The translations under genes were made by a program, and so were the position numbers. DNA of 64,000 nucleotides from JBMOMT01 sp049324835 (lineage in GTDB: Bacteria; Chloroflexota; Anaerolineae; CAYNKW01): the NCBI GenBank assembly GCA_049324835.1, contig JBMOMT010000034.1, positions 36,189 to 100,188 on the forward strand, in the 5' to 3' direction. This document shows, piece after piece, positions 7,475 through 16,742 of this stretch (the stretch's first letter is position 1; each line of letters opens with the position of its first letter). The notes below the pieces were generated by a model. That model was not told where the DNA came from. It did no database searches and saw only the letters and a program-made list of their open reading frames with translations.

Positions 7475-8533
7475 CTAGATGTCAGCGGCCCGGTTGAGGC
7501 CTTGCAGGCGTTTCAACGTTTCCAATGAGGCCAGCAACAACACCCGATCACCCACCTGCAGGCACAGATCGGCGCGAGGGTGCAGATCGGTTCCCTGACT
7601 ACCGTCATGGCACACCACCGAGACATTGAACTCGGCTTCGAGCTGTTGTACACTCCATCCCACCAGCGTCGATCCGGGCCGGACGGTGATCTCGCTCAGG
7701 TTGAGCAGTTGATCGCCCACGTAAAGGGAGTGCCTGATGTCCAGATGCATGGCAGCGGCGGCAAAGATGGGCGCAGCCAGCGCCGAGGTGCTGTAGGCAG
7801 TTTCGATGCCAAAACCCTTCTCCACCCGCCGGGCCAGATCGGCATCGAACAGGCGCATGACCACTTTGATGTCGGGGTTGATCTCGCGCGCATCCAGAGC
7901 GATGTCGAGATTGGTCAGCTCGTCGTCGGTGCAAGGAATGATAACGTCGGCGTGTTTTACGCCCGCCTTGATCAGGTTTTCCGAGCGACGGGCGTTGGCG
8001 ATGATGAGCGGCACCCTCAGCGCGCGCACCTTTTCCACAAAACGACCCTCAGGATTGGACTCGATGCCCACCACCTCGCGGCCAAACTTGAGCAGTTCCA
8101 ATATCACCCGGTAGCCCACCTTGCCCAGACCGCACACGATCACGTGGTTTTTCAGGGTCAAAGCCATCGCCGCCTGCCATTTCTGCCCTCGCGACTGTTT
8201 GTTCAGGAGAGCGGTGCCAAAACGAAGCAATCCATCTGCCGCCACCGCCAGGCCCAAGATCGGCACCACAAAATACAACACTTGCAGATACCACTGCTCC
8301 GGGCCGGGGAACGGCAGCGTGATCTCGAAAAAGATGAGCGCAAACGTATGGTGCAACGCCTCCATAAAGGAGGGCGGCGGGTTGCCCTCCGGGTGGACGT
8401 AAAATGCGTGGAACAGCAGCGCCCCACCCGTGACGAGGACGACGAACAGAAACAACGAAACCCACGATTCCCTCAAGAGAACCCGCAGATCGCGCAGTTG
8501 GGCGCGCAAGACACGCCGGAAACCACCCTTCAT
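7475..8533 (-). CDS. ion-channel-like membrane protein with TrkA-N/TrkA-C (RCK) domains
   Basis: A 352-residue protein with a two-helix pore-like membrane part (about residues 24-45 and 83-107) and a cytoplasmic RCK module: TrkA-N Rossmann domain starting HVIVCGLGKVGYRVI (130-144) and a TrkA-C domain near the end (VRPGSTLVGWSV, LQVGDRVLLLAS). This is the layout of ligand-gated potassium channels. The segment where TVGYGD should stand (residues 59-81) reads FALIFFEITLPFPG, so the standard potassium selectivity filter is missing. It may conduct another ion or act as a nucleotide-sensing membrane protein. Operon member between the PP2C phosphatase and P-loop genes. Confidence 0.75.
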   Translation of the reverse strand: MKGGFRRVLRAQLRDLRVLLRESWVSLFLFVVLVTGGALLFHAFYVHPEGNPPPSFMEALHHTFALIFFEITLPFPGPEQWYLQVLYFVVPILGLAVAADGLLRFGTALLNKQSRGQKWQAAMALTLKNHVIVCGLGKVGYRVILELLKFGREVVGIESNPEGRFVEKVRALRVPLIIANARRSENLIKAGVKHADVIIPCTDDELTNLDIALDAREINPDIKVVMRLFDADLARRVEKGFGIETAYSTSALAAPIFAAAAMHLDIRHSLYVGDQLLNLSEITVRPGSTLVGWSVQQLEAEFNVSVVCHDGSQGTDLHPRADLCLQVGDRVLLLASLETLKRLQGLNRAADI

Positions 8534-8543
8534 CCGACTCTCC

Positions 8544-9263
8544 TCACCGGATGGGAAAACTCACCGTCATACGGCGCACGTCGCTTGCCTGAGCCTGAGA
8601 GAGCACCGCCACCACCAGCACACTGATGTCGTCGGCAGGGCGACCTTGATCGGCAGCCACGGCCCTGTCCAGCAGGCCATCGGCCACTGCCTGTGGGTCG
8701 CCGGTGCAGGACGCCAGCAATTGGGGCGCCAGTGAGGGCAGATCCAGCCGCTGGCCCGACCGCCGACCTGCCTCCAGGATACCATCGGTAAAGACGATCA
8801 GAAAAGTCTCCGGCTGCAAGGGCAGCTCGACAATGACCGGCCTGGTGCCGCGGTGAATGCCGATGGGATTGCTGGGCTGATCCAGCAGCGAGAGCTGCCC
8901 ATCTTGCACCAGCAGCACCGGGCAGTGGCTGTTGCGCGAAACGACCAGGGTACGACTGACCAGGTCGATGGAGACGATGTTCAGCTCGGCAGAGACCTTG
9001 CCGCCGCGGTGCAGCAAGAGGTAATCGTGAGCGGCCCGGGCCACGGCGCCATCGCGCACCCCCTCGGCGAGCAGGGCCACCGCCTTGCGCACGACGATGT
9101 TGCTGATGGCTTTGGCGGCCCGACCAGAGCGCTGCCCATCGGCCAACACCAACGAAAGCCCACCCAGGGGCCGCTCCACCATCTCTAGCGTATCGCCGCT
9201 CTCAGAGGTGGCATACTTGGCCACTTTGGCCGCCGCTACCCGCACTTCCAGACGTTCAGTCAT
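8544..9263 (-). CDS. PP2C/SpoIIE-type serine/threonine phosphatase
   Basis: A 239-residue single-domain PPM phosphatase of the SpoIIE/RsbU/RsbX type. Metal-binding signatures are LVLADGQRSG, VFTDGILEAG and the closing RPADDISVLVV, each carrying the expected Asp/Gly pairs. Such proteins dephosphorylate anti-anti-sigma or histidine-kinase partners. There is no attached sensory domain, so input may come from the histidine kinase two genes upstream. It overlaps yajC by 8 bases. RsbX-like proteins are also stand-alone domains of this size. Confidence 0.82.
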   Translation of the reverse strand: MTERLEVRVAAAKVAKYATSESGDTLEMVERPLGGLSLVLADGQRSGRAAKAISNIVVRKAVALLAEGVRDGAVARAAHDYLLLHRGGKVSAELNIVSIDLVSRTLVVSRNSHCPVLLVQDGQLSLLDQPSNPIGIHRGTRPVIVELPLQPETFLIVFTDGILEAGRRSGQRLDLPSLAPQLLASCTGDPQAVADGLLDRAVAADQGRPADDISVLVVAVLSQAQASDVRRMTVSFPIR

Positions 9264-9582
9264 CGCGCCTCTCGCGGCTCAGATTGTCCTCCACCTCGTC
9301 GGCCGGAATGCGATGGCTGACGGCGACAGTGAGCAGTTTGGTCTCCACGCCCGGCGCCAGCTCGAACCCGATCCAGCCATCATTGTCGGGCAGGCGGGTG
9401 ACACGGCCCACCAGCCCTCCCACCGTGATGACCTCATCGCCGATCTGCAAATCTTGCACGGTGCGTTGCTGCTCGCGCCGCGCCCGCTGCTGCGGACGGA
9501 GCAGCACGAACCAGAACACCACCAACAGGAGCGCGACCAGTATCAACGTATCCAAAATATCCCCTCCAATGGCATCTATCAA
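9256..9582 (-). CDS. yajC: YajC-like Sec accessory protein
   Basis: A 108-residue protein with one N-terminal membrane helix (LILVALLLVVFWFVLLRPQQ) followed by a cytoplasmic KOW-like domain with LQIGDEVITVGGLVGRV, the hallmark of YajC, the SecDF-associated subunit of the preprotein translocase. Unusually it is placed inside a signalling operon, overlapping the kinase stop by 4 bases and the phosphatase start by 8, rather than next to secD, secF or tgt. Assignment of family is firm; a translocase role here is assumed from the family. Confidence 0.88.
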   Translation of the reverse strand: MIDAIGGDILDTLILVALLLVVFWFVLLRPQQRARREQQRTVQDLQIGDEVITVGGLVGRVTRLPDNDGWIGFELAPGVETKLLTVAVSHRIPADEVEDNLSRERRDD

Positions 9583-11786
9583 ACCGGCAGGGCCAGCCCG
9601 GCAGCCTGAGGTTTAGGGCCTTCCAGCGGCACCTGAAAGCCAAAGGTGCTGCCAACACCCTGCTGACTCTTGGACCAGACATCACCGCCGTGGGCCACCA
9701 CCACGTATTTGACCAGTGCCAGCCCCAACCCCAGGCCCTCCCTGCCGCGCCGAAGTGGATCGGCCATTTGGGTGAAATCTTCCCACAGAGTGGGCAGCTT
9801 GTCGGGTGGAATGCCCACGCCGGTATCTTTGACCTCCAAGTAAAAGGCCTCTGCGGTGGCCCAACAACGGGCCTCGACCCTGCCGCCGCTGCCGGTGAAT
9901 TTGACGGCGTTCTGCGCCAGGTGATAGACGGCATCCCTGAGACGATCCGGGTCGCCGCGCACGGCGGGCAGGTTCTCCGGCACGGCCACCTGGAAAACCA
10001 CACCTTTGGACTCGGCCAGCGACACGAGCGGCAGCAGGGTTTCCTGAATCAGAGCGTTCAGGTTCAACCAGCTCAGACGCAGCTCGCCGCGCTTGCTGAG
10101 GAACGAAGCAAAGGTCACCAGATTGTCCACCATCGTCTTGGCAGCTTCGATTCCCTGAGCCAGTTCCACCAGTTGTTGGCGCGGCTCCAGTGATAGATGC
10201 TCGTGGGCATAACGCTCCAGCAATTGTAATGAAAAGTCGATGTTGGCGAACGGTGTGCGCAATTCGTGGGTGATGACGCCGATAAAAGCCGATTTCAGTC
10301 GGTCCATTTCCTGCAACTGACGGTTGGCCTTGCCCAGATCGGTGTAAGCCTGGCTGAGAACGGTGTTGAGCAACACCAGATCACCAAAGAGGCGCGCGTT
10401 CTCCAGCGCCACAGCCGTCTGATCCGCCAGCGCGCTCAACAGATCCAGATCGTCCCGAAAATAGGGTTCGCCGGAACGTTTGGCGCCCACCGCCAGCACA
10501 CCGATGAGGCGCTCTTTGGCCCGCATGGGCACAAAGACCTCCATATGGAGTGAGCGCAGCCAGGCCAGCTCGGCCTGATTCGCCTCGGCCAGGGCCGCTT
10601 CGTGTGTCAGATCGTATGGCGCGAGTGGCAAACCTTTGAGTCGCAGGTGTATCAGCACCGGGCTGCTGCCCCGAAATTCCATCACCTCATCCGGCACCAG
10701 TCCCAGGCCGGCATAGGGTTTGAGCCGCACCTTGCCCATACCGTCGTCGCCGCCCTCAGAGACGAGCAGCGCGCCCCGTTCGATGTCGAGCGCCTCATCG
10801 ATCACGCCTACCACCACACCTGCCAGTCGATCCAGGTCTAGAATATCGGCGATGCGCTGACCATAACCGCGCAACAGCCGGTCGTACTCGTAGCGTCTGC
10901 TGAAAAGGTACTGGTCGATGAGGTCCTGGATCACACGACGCAGCGGCAGATAACCCAGCGCCAGGATCACGGCCACAGACACCGTCCCCACCACGGCGCT
11001 GATGGCCAGCCTGGTGCGAAAGACTGCCATGGGCAGCCACATGCCCAGAAAAAGGATCAGGCTGGTGATCAGCGTCAGCGTAATATAGTTGATGCTCTGG
11101 CGATAGATATGTTTGATATCCGGCAGGTGACGGCTCAGCAAGGCATAGGTCACCGCCACCGAGCCTCCCAGGCGGATGAGCAACGCGATCTGGGTGTGGG
11201 GCATTGCACCCAGGGTAAACAGCCCATCGCCGGCCACGGTCAGTGTCACCGCCAGCATGAGGTAACGAATACGATTACGTTGCAGCGAGCTGCGAGCATC
11301 GCGGTAGGCCCGCCAGGAAAGGGTGAGCAACGCCAGCGTGAAAAAAGCCCACGACAGCGCCAGCAGCACATGCGCCAGATCGCTCTGATTCAGCCGCCAG
11401 CCACCCACCTGCAAAGGGGTCAACTGCACCAGCCGCACCAGTGTTGGATCCAGCAGGAACGCCGCCGCCAGCCAGGGCCCGCCGACAATCAGCCACTTTA
11501 AAGCGCCGTGCCAGCGATCGAAAAAAAGCTGCACCAGCACCAGCAGCGCCACCGTCAGACACAAACCCAGGTAGACGATCAGCCTCTCCCAGCGACCAGC
11601 TAACGATGCCGGCTGCAAAAGAGCCAGGCCCGAACCCCCGGCCCAACAGGCCGCAGCCGCGAGATAACCGGACAGCAGCCAGGCATGCCGGTCTCGGCTG
11701 CCGCGCTGAATCAGCACGGCGCCGGCCAGCAACCCATGCCCCACAGAGACGAGTATGGGCACAATGATGTCCGGGTCGAATGGCAT
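9579..11786 (-). CDS. membrane sensor histidine kinase with GAF domain
   Basis: A 735-residue kinase. Seven or more hydrophobic helices fill about residues 1-280, then a GAF domain (about 310-465, ending LLSALADQTAVALENARLF), a HisKA domain with H-box FIGVITHELRTPFANID (phospho-acceptor His 507), and a HATPase_c domain with N-box HLAQNAVKF, G1 DTGVGIPPDKLP and G2 GREGLGLGLALVKYV. ATG 11786 follows GGAGCCAGG and was preferred over an upstream Met. It heads the minus-strand operon; no response regulator is nearby, so its partner is an orphan or the PP2C phosphatase pathway. The ligand is not predictable. Confidence 0.9.
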   Translation of the reverse strand: MPFDPDIIVPILVSVGHGLLAGAVLIQRGSRDRHAWLLSGYLAAAACWAGGSGLALLQPASLAGRWERLIVYLGLCLTVALLVLVQLFFDRWHGALKWLIVGGPWLAAAFLLDPTLVRLVQLTPLQVGGWRLNQSDLAHVLLALSWAFFTLALLTLSWRAYRDARSSLQRNRIRYLMLAVTLTVAGDGLFTLGAMPHTQIALLIRLGGSVAVTYALLSRHLPDIKHIYRQSINYITLTLITSLILFLGMWLPMAVFRTRLAISAVVGTVSVAVILALGYLPLRRVIQDLIDQYLFSRRYEYDRLLRGYGQRIADILDLDRLAGVVVGVIDEALDIERGALLVSEGGDDGMGKVRLKPYAGLGLVPDEVMEFRGSSPVLIHLRLKGLPLAPYDLTHEAALAEANQAELAWLRSLHMEVFVPMRAKERLIGVLAVGAKRSGEPYFRDDLDLLSALADQTAVALENARLFGDLVLLNTVLSQAYTDLGKANRQLQEMDRLKSAFIGVITHELRTPFANIDFSLQLLERYAHEHLSLEPRQQLVELAQGIEAAKTMVDNLVTFASFLSKRGELRLSWLNLNALIQETLLPLVSLAESKGVVFQVAVPENLPAVRGDPDRLRDAVYHLAQNAVKFTGSGGRVEARCWATAEAFYLEVKDTGVGIPPDKLPTLWEDFTQMADPLRRGREGLGLGLALVKYVVVAHGGDVWSKSQQGVGSTFGFQVPLEGPKPQAAGLALPV

Positions 11787-11867
11787 CCTGGCTCCTCTTT
11801 CTGCTCCAATCCGCTCGTTCTGCCGCCCTGGTGTGTTGTACACTTTTCCAAGCTCAGACTTATGTCC

Positions 11868-11896
11868 ATTATATGTCAAAAGAGACTTCTTTGCAA
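11868..11896 (-). promoter_or_regulatory. promoter for the histidine kinase operon
   Basis: On the minus strand TTGCAA (11891-11896), a 17-base spacer and TATAAT (11868-11873). It lies back to back with the divergent promoter at 11908-11936, so the two operons share a control region of about 180 bases. Confidence 0.6.
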
Positions 11897-11907
11897 GGCA
11901 TTACAAG

Positions 11908-11936
11908 TTGCTTCCTCAAATCAGCTATGCTATACT
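11908..11936 (+). promoter_or_regulatory. promoter for the GT39 glycosyltransferase operon
   Basis: TTGCTT (11908-11913), 17 bases, TATACT (11931-11936). Transcription would start near 11943, leaving a leader of about 26 bases that contains the GGAGGA ribosome site of the gene at 11969. Confidence 0.6.
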
Positions 11937-11968
11937 ACCAGGGTCATCGCCCCTGGAGGAATCGTTTG

Positions 11969-14359
11969 ATGCCGACAAGCTCTGCATCCGGCTCAGCCCA
12001 ATCTATCGACCACCCAACCCTGACCCGTGGCCACCAGGTTGCCCAGGGACTGTTGCTGCTGTTGCTTCTGGCCAGCTTTGGCCTGCGCATCTATCGCCTG
12101 GGCGACAAGAGCATCTGGTGGGACGAAGGGCTGGCTGCCTGGTCGGCGCGACAATCGCTGCCCGAGATTGCCCGCTGGACGGCCTCCGATGTCCATCCAC
12201 CGCTCTATTTCTGGCTGCTCCACTTTTGGCGGCTGCTCAGCGGCGACAGCGAGTTCGGCCTGCGGCTGCTCTCGGCGATGATCGGTGTGCTGGGCGTGGC
12301 CGCCACCTACCTGCTGGGCCGCCAGTCGGGCCGCCGGCAAACCGGCCTGCTGGCCGCGCTGCTGATGACATTCTCTCGCTTCGATGTGTGGTGGTCACAA
12401 GAGGCGCGCATGTACATCCTGGCGGCGTTGTGGGCAGCGCTGGCCCTGTGGGCCGCGATCCGTTTCTGGGACGGCCATCGGCCAAGAGATGGCGCGTTAT
12501 ACGTGCTGTTTGCCACTGCCGGGTTATACACACTCTACCTTTCCATCTCGGTGATGGTGGTCGCCAACCTGATCTGGTTATGGGTCTGGTGGCGGGCGCA
12601 GCACCGCTCGCGATTGCTGTGGCCCTGGGCAGTCGCCCAGGTTGTTGTGCTGCTCCTTTATTCACCCTGGCTGATCTACGCCCTGGGCCGCATTCCCACC
12701 TGGTCTTCGGCATCAACGGTGGCCGTGGACGTGTTCCTGCGCATCTACTGGACGGTTCTGACGACCGGTATTCCGGTGAACGTAGAGAGCCATCTCTGGC
12801 TGACGCTACCGGTGCTGGCCATCTTTGTACTGGGCCTGATCCGGCTGCTGTGGCAGGGTCGGCGCAACTGGCGCACGGCGCGTAATGCGGGCCTGTTCTT
12901 GCTGAGCCTGTTGTTACCGGCAGCCGTGGTTTACGTCGTTTCGCTGCCCAAAAAGGCCTTTTTTTACTCACCACAATTGGCGCCGCGTTACCTGCTCATC
13001 TTTGCGCCCGCCTTTTACACGCTGCTGGCCTGGGGACTGGACACCCTGGCGCAGGGTCGCCGTCACTTTCTGGGAACAGCGGCGACCGCGCTGGTGGTGG
13101 CCGCCGAGATCTATGGGCTGTGGTCTTTTTATCCGGGTCGAGTCCTGCTAGACGACTACAAATCGCTGCAGGCCACGCTGCGCGCCTATCAGCATCCCGG
13201 CGACGCGGTGGTGCTCTACACCGACAGAGACTGGCCCATCTTTGCCTATCACCACCCGGGCCCGTGGTGGGGTGTGCCCTATGCCCAGCCAATGACGCCA
13301 GAATTCACCGCCGCCTACCTGGAACCCATCTGGCAGGCCCACGAAGGAATCTGGCTGGTGATCACGCCTTACGCCGGGGTGAACGATCCGCAGGGCATAC
13401 TGCCTGCCTGGCTGGCAGAGCGGGCAATACGCACGGTGGAGCATCGCCAGGCCGATAACGTGCTGCGTCTCTACGCCCGCACGGAGGCGCGAGCCGCCAC
13501 GGCACAGTCGCTGGCGCCGGGCGCCGAGCCGGCGCACCTCATCGACTCGCCCGTGGCGGCCGGGCTACGGTTGATCGGCTACGACCAGCCCGTGCGGGCA
13601 TACCACAACGGCGACACCGTTCACCTGTTTCTCTACTGGCAGCTCGACGAGCGCGCCCAGACATCGACGACACTCCAGGTGAGCCTGATCGACCCACAGG
13701 ATCGGATCGGCAAGCAGGTGTCGATCGCCGCGCCCCAGGCTCAGGCAGGGGAAAACCTGGTGCGCCAGCAGGTAGACCTGGTGGTGCCGCCGGACGCCAC
13801 CGGCGGCCTGTATGGCTGGTTGATCGACACCCTGCCGACGAACGAGCCGCTGCGGTTTGGTCGCGTTCGCGTGTGGGCCAGGGCACGGGCCAGCCTCACA
13901 ACCGCCGAGGTGAGCATCGGCCAGCCATTGCTCACCGACCTGGCCGACGGCGTGCGGCTGTTGGGTTTTGATCTGGCCCAAAAGAGTGTTGCGCCCGGTG
14001 ACACCCTGCACCTGACGCTCTACTGGCAGGCCAGAGAAGCGGTGGGGCATCGTTACAAGGTCTTTACCCATCTGCTGGGCCAGGTTTTTAACGCCACGAG
14101 TGGCAACTTTTTGTGGGGCCAGCAGGATAACGAGCCGGTAGCGGGCACGCGAGCCACCACCACCTGGCGCAGCGGCGAAGTCATCATCGACAGTTACGCC
14201 ATCCGGGTGCTGCCAGAGGCGCCGCCGGGGCCCTACGAGATCGAGATCGGGTTGTACGATCCGGCCACCGGGCAACGCTTGCCGGTGCTCGACGCGCAGG
14301 GCCAGAAAGTGGCGGATCACATCGTCATCAGCCAGGTAACGGTGGAGACAAACAAATGA
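11969..14359 (+). CDS. GT39-like polyprenyl-phosphate-sugar membrane glycosyltransferase
   Basis: A 796-residue multi-pass protein of the GT-C (PMT/ArnT, glycosyltransferase 39) superfamily, which transfers sugars from polyprenyl phosphate on the outer face of the membrane. The first extracellular loop has SIWWDEGLAAWSA with the catalytic-type D52-E53 pair, followed by TASDVHPPLYFWLLHFW. Many membrane helices run to about residue 385. The C-terminal extracytoplasmic half holds two similar beta modules, LRLIGYDQPVRAYHNGDTVH and LLGFDLAQKSVAPGDTLH, each followed by an LYWQ strand. ATG 11969 has GGAGGA 8 bases upstream. It overlaps the next gene by 4 bases (ATGA). Confidence 0.85.
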   Translation: MPTSSASGSAQSIDHPTLTRGHQVAQGLLLLLLLASFGLRIYRLGDKSIWWDEGLAAWSARQSLPEIARWTASDVHPPLYFWLLHFWRLLSGDSEFGLRLLSAMIGVLGVAATYLLGRQSGRRQTGLLAALLMTFSRFDVWWSQEARMYILAALWAALALWAAIRFWDGHRPRDGALYVLFATAGLYTLYLSISVMVVANLIWLWVWWRAQHRSRLLWPWAVAQVVVLLLYSPWLIYALGRIPTWSSASTVAVDVFLRIYWTVLTTGIPVNVESHLWLTLPVLAIFVLGLIRLLWQGRRNWRTARNAGLFLLSLLLPAAVVYVVSLPKKAFFYSPQLAPRYLLIFAPAFYTLLAWGLDTLAQGRRHFLGTAATALVVAAEIYGLWSFYPGRVLLDDYKSLQATLRAYQHPGDAVVLYTDRDWPIFAYHHPGPWWGVPYAQPMTPEFTAAYLEPIWQAHEGIWLVITPYAGVNDPQGILPAWLAERAIRTVEHRQADNVLRLYARTEARAATAQSLAPGAEPAHLIDSPVAAGLRLIGYDQPVRAYHNGDTVHLFLYWQLDERAQTSTTLQVSLIDPQDRIGKQVSIAAPQAQAGENLVRQQVDLVVPPDATGGLYGWLIDTLPTNEPLRFGRVRVWARARASLTTAEVSIGQPLLTDLADGVRLLGFDLAQKSVAPGDTLHLTLYWQAREAVGHRYKVFTHLLGQVFNATSGNFLWGQQDNEPVAGTRATTTWRSGEVIIDSYAIRVLPEAPPGPYEIEIGLYDPATGQRLPVLDAQGQKVADHIVISQVTVETNK

Positions 14360-16074
14360 AGTCCGGAGGGCGATCGTTGCAGCGTTTGATCAGGCTCAGA
14401 GCTTTTGGGTTGATCCTGGGGTTGCTCCTGGTTGTGGCGGCCATCGGGGCTTTGCTCATTTCCTATTTACTGTCGCAGAATGCGGCCAACATTCCAGAGG
14501 CTCCCAGGCGAACCATTGCCAACACCGATGTCAACCCATACGGGGCCAACTTTTTCCTGGAGCGTGAGGTCGAGCCGTTACGACGGGAGGAGACGGTCAA
14601 AATGGCCGCCGAAGCGGGCATCGGCTGGGCCAAACAGCAGTTCATCTGGGCCCAGATCGAGCCGCAGGACGTGGATTTTCAAGAAGAGGCCAACTGGCAA
14701 AAAAGCTGGGGCAAATACGACGATCTCGTCGAGCTGTGCGCACGTTATGGCCTGCAGATCATCGCCCGCCTGGATCATCCCCCCGACTGGAGCCGTCAGG
14801 ACAATTCGTTGTCCAACGCCCCCCCCGACAACCTGGCCGATTACGCCGATTTTGTATATGGTTTCGTCAAACATTACCAGGGGCGCGTGCGTTACATTCA
14901 GATCTGGAACGAGCCCAACATCTTTCCAGAATGGGGCAGGCAGACAGTGGATGCGGCGGCTTATGTGGAGATGCTCAAGGTGGCCTACCAGGCGGCCAAA
15001 GCAGCCGACCCCAACATCTATGTGCTGAGTGCGCCGCTGGCCCCCACGCTAGAGGATTTTCCGGCCCGCCTCAACCTGAGCGATCTGATCTTTTTGGATG
15101 AAATGTACCAGGCCGGCGCCGCCGAATATTTCGACATCCTCTCGGCCAACGCCTTTGGCTTCGACCTGCCGCCAGAAGACCCGCCCGCCGAAGACAAGCT
15201 CAACTTTCAGCGGGTGAGACTGCAACGCGCCATCATGGAGCGCTATGGCGACTCGGACAAGGCGATCTGGATCAACGAATACGGCTGGAACGCCTCGCCC
15301 GAAACCTTTGCCGAAAAAGACCTGGTCTGGAAGCGTGTCACCGAGGAACAACAGGCCGATTATTTATTACGCGGCATCGCTCTGGCGCGCCAGGAATGGC
15401 CTTGGGTCGGAGTTTTTAACATCTGGTATTTTCGTCAGGTGGATAACTATACCCCGGAGCAGTCGGCCTATTACTTTCGTATGGTCGATGTCGACTTTAC
15501 CCCGCGCCCGGTCTATTATGCCGTCAAAGATGCCGCCGCCTCTTTGCATGTGGCCGGAGCGGGATACTTTGAAGAGAGCAACCCGGCATTGTCTGGTGGG
15601 CAAAACTGGCAGCTCGTCATCGATGCCACGGCCAGCGGCGGCGCTTATCTGGTCTGTCGCCAGCCCAACGCAGCGTTGAGTTTTACTTTTTCCGGCGACG
15701 CGGTCGAGTTGATCACGCGCCGTGGACCCGATGGCGGACGGCTGCTCATCACCCTCGATGGGCGGCGCGTACCGGGGCTGCCGCTCGACAGCCAGGGTCG
15801 ATCCTATCTGGACCTCTATCACGCCAGCGCCGATTGGATCCGCATGCCATTGGCCGATGGCGTCAGCGGCGGCCAACACACCCTGCGCCTGACGGTGAGC
15901 GAAACCGTCACCGAGCTGGCATCGGACAGCCTGTGCGTGATCGATGCTTTTGGCGTGCACCCGGCGCCGGCAGCCACTCTGCCTGTTCTGCCGCTGGTGG
16001 GGCTGGGCATCGGCATGACGTTGATCAGCGTCTCGCTCTATTTCGAGATCACGCGCAATGTTCGGCGGCGATGA
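14356..16074 (+). CDS. membrane-anchored clan GH-A glycoside hydrolase
   Basis: A 572-residue protein with membrane helices at both ends (about 17-38 and 540-562) and a TIM-barrel glycosidase domain between them. The acid/base motif is IQIWNEPNIF with E186 and the nucleophile motif is IWINEYGWN with E308, as in retaining clan GH-A enzymes (GH5/GH39-like). A beta-sandwich domain follows (about 400-535). It is translationally coupled (ATGA overlap) to the GT39-like transferase, suggesting assembly and trimming of one surface glycan. The specific glycan is unknown. Confidence 0.82.
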   Translation: MKSGGRSLQRLIRLRAFGLILGLLLVVAAIGALLISYLLSQNAANIPEAPRRTIANTDVNPYGANFFLEREVEPLRREETVKMAAEAGIGWAKQQFIWAQIEPQDVDFQEEANWQKSWGKYDDLVELCARYGLQIIARLDHPPDWSRQDNSLSNAPPDNLADYADFVYGFVKHYQGRVRYIQIWNEPNIFPEWGRQTVDAAAYVEMLKVAYQAAKAADPNIYVLSAPLAPTLEDFPARLNLSDLIFLDEMYQAGAAEYFDILSANAFGFDLPPEDPPAEDKLNFQRVRLQRAIMERYGDSDKAIWINEYGWNASPETFAEKDLVWKRVTEEQQADYLLRGIALARQEWPWVGVFNIWYFRQVDNYTPEQSAYYFRMVDVDFTPRPVYYAVKDAAASLHVAGAGYFEESNPALSGGQNWQLVIDATASGGAYLVCRQPNAALSFTFSGDAVELITRRGPDGGRLLITLDGRRVPGLPLDSQGRSYLDLYHASADWIRMPLADGVSGGQHTLRLTVSETVTELASDSLCVIDAFGVHPAPAATLPVLPLVGLGIGMTLISVSLYFEITRNVRRR

Positions 16075-16082
16075 AAAATCGT

Positions 16083-16107
16083 GGGCCAGGTTGCCACAAC
16101 CTGGCCC
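16083..16107. terminator. bidirectional terminator hairpin
   Basis: A perfect 11-bp GC-rich stem (16083-16093 with 16097-16107), 3-base loop, with T bases downstream on the plus strand and A bases on the other side, between the convergent glycosidase and nitroreductase genes. Confidence 0.65.
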
Positions 16108-16118
16108 TTTGGCCGGCG

Positions 16119-16700
16119 CTAGCCCAATTCCCGCACGATGATTTCCTGGAGTGACCGTTTGGGCACGTGGTGCACACCGCTGGTATCGCGGTAATAACGG
16201 ATGCTGCCATCGGCGCCAACCGGCTCCAGCACCACCTTCTCCACCGGTTTGCCCAGCGCCAGCACCAGCAGGATCTTGTAACGCTCCGGGATATCGAGCA
16301 CGGCGCGCAGCGCATCACGTTCCACACTGGCGATCATACACCCCCCCAGGCCCTTTTCACTGGCCGCCAGCATGATGGTCTGCGCGGCGATGCCCAGATC
16401 GGTGTTGCACTCCTGGCGCAGCCCGGTATCACCCAAAACAACAATGTAGGCCGCGGGCCGTTCGCCCTCGGCAGGGCCGGGCCAATCTTCCAGGTAACCC
16501 GCCCAGCGCGTCAGAGGGAAAATACGCGCGTTGGTGTCTGCGTCGGCGCAAAGGACATACTTGAGCGGCTGAATATTGGCGCCAGACGCCGTCTGGCGGG
16601 CCAGGTCTACCAGCTCGCGCAAGATGTCTAGGGCCACCGGTGTCGCCTGCTCGAAACGGCGAAAACTGCGCGTCTTGAGCACCAATTCTTTGAACGGCAT
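16119..16700 (-). CDS. nitroreductase-family flavoprotein
   Basis: A 193-residue protein of the FMN-dependent nitroreductase superfamily. Seen: the N-terminal RSFRRFEQATPVALDILREL with the FMN-phosphate-binding Arg pair, SGANIQPLKYVL, the central DLGIAAQTIMLAASEKGLGG segment that forms the dimer and FMN site, and a C-terminal VLALGKPVEKVVLEP strand. Members reduce nitro groups, quinones or flavins with NAD(P)H in the cytoplasm. Stand-alone gene; substrate not predictable. Confidence 0.88.
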   Translation of the reverse strand: MPFKELVLKTRSFRRFEQATPVALDILRELVDLARQTASGANIQPLKYVLCADADTNARIFPLTRWAGYLEDWPGPAEGERPAAYIVVLGDTGLRQECNTDLGIAAQTIMLAASEKGLGGCMIASVERDALRAVLDIPERYKILLVLALGKPVEKVVLEPVGADGSIRYYRDTSGVHHVPKRSLQEIIVRELG

Positions 16701-16742
16701 GAGGCTCCTCCCAAACCAGGACTACGATTGTCTTCTAATGTT

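Noticed and set aside
11755..12885. 376-residue plus-strand frame over the GT39 start region
   Set aside because: Out-of-frame shadow of the glycosyltransferase; Pro/Arg/Gly-rich with no membrane helices.
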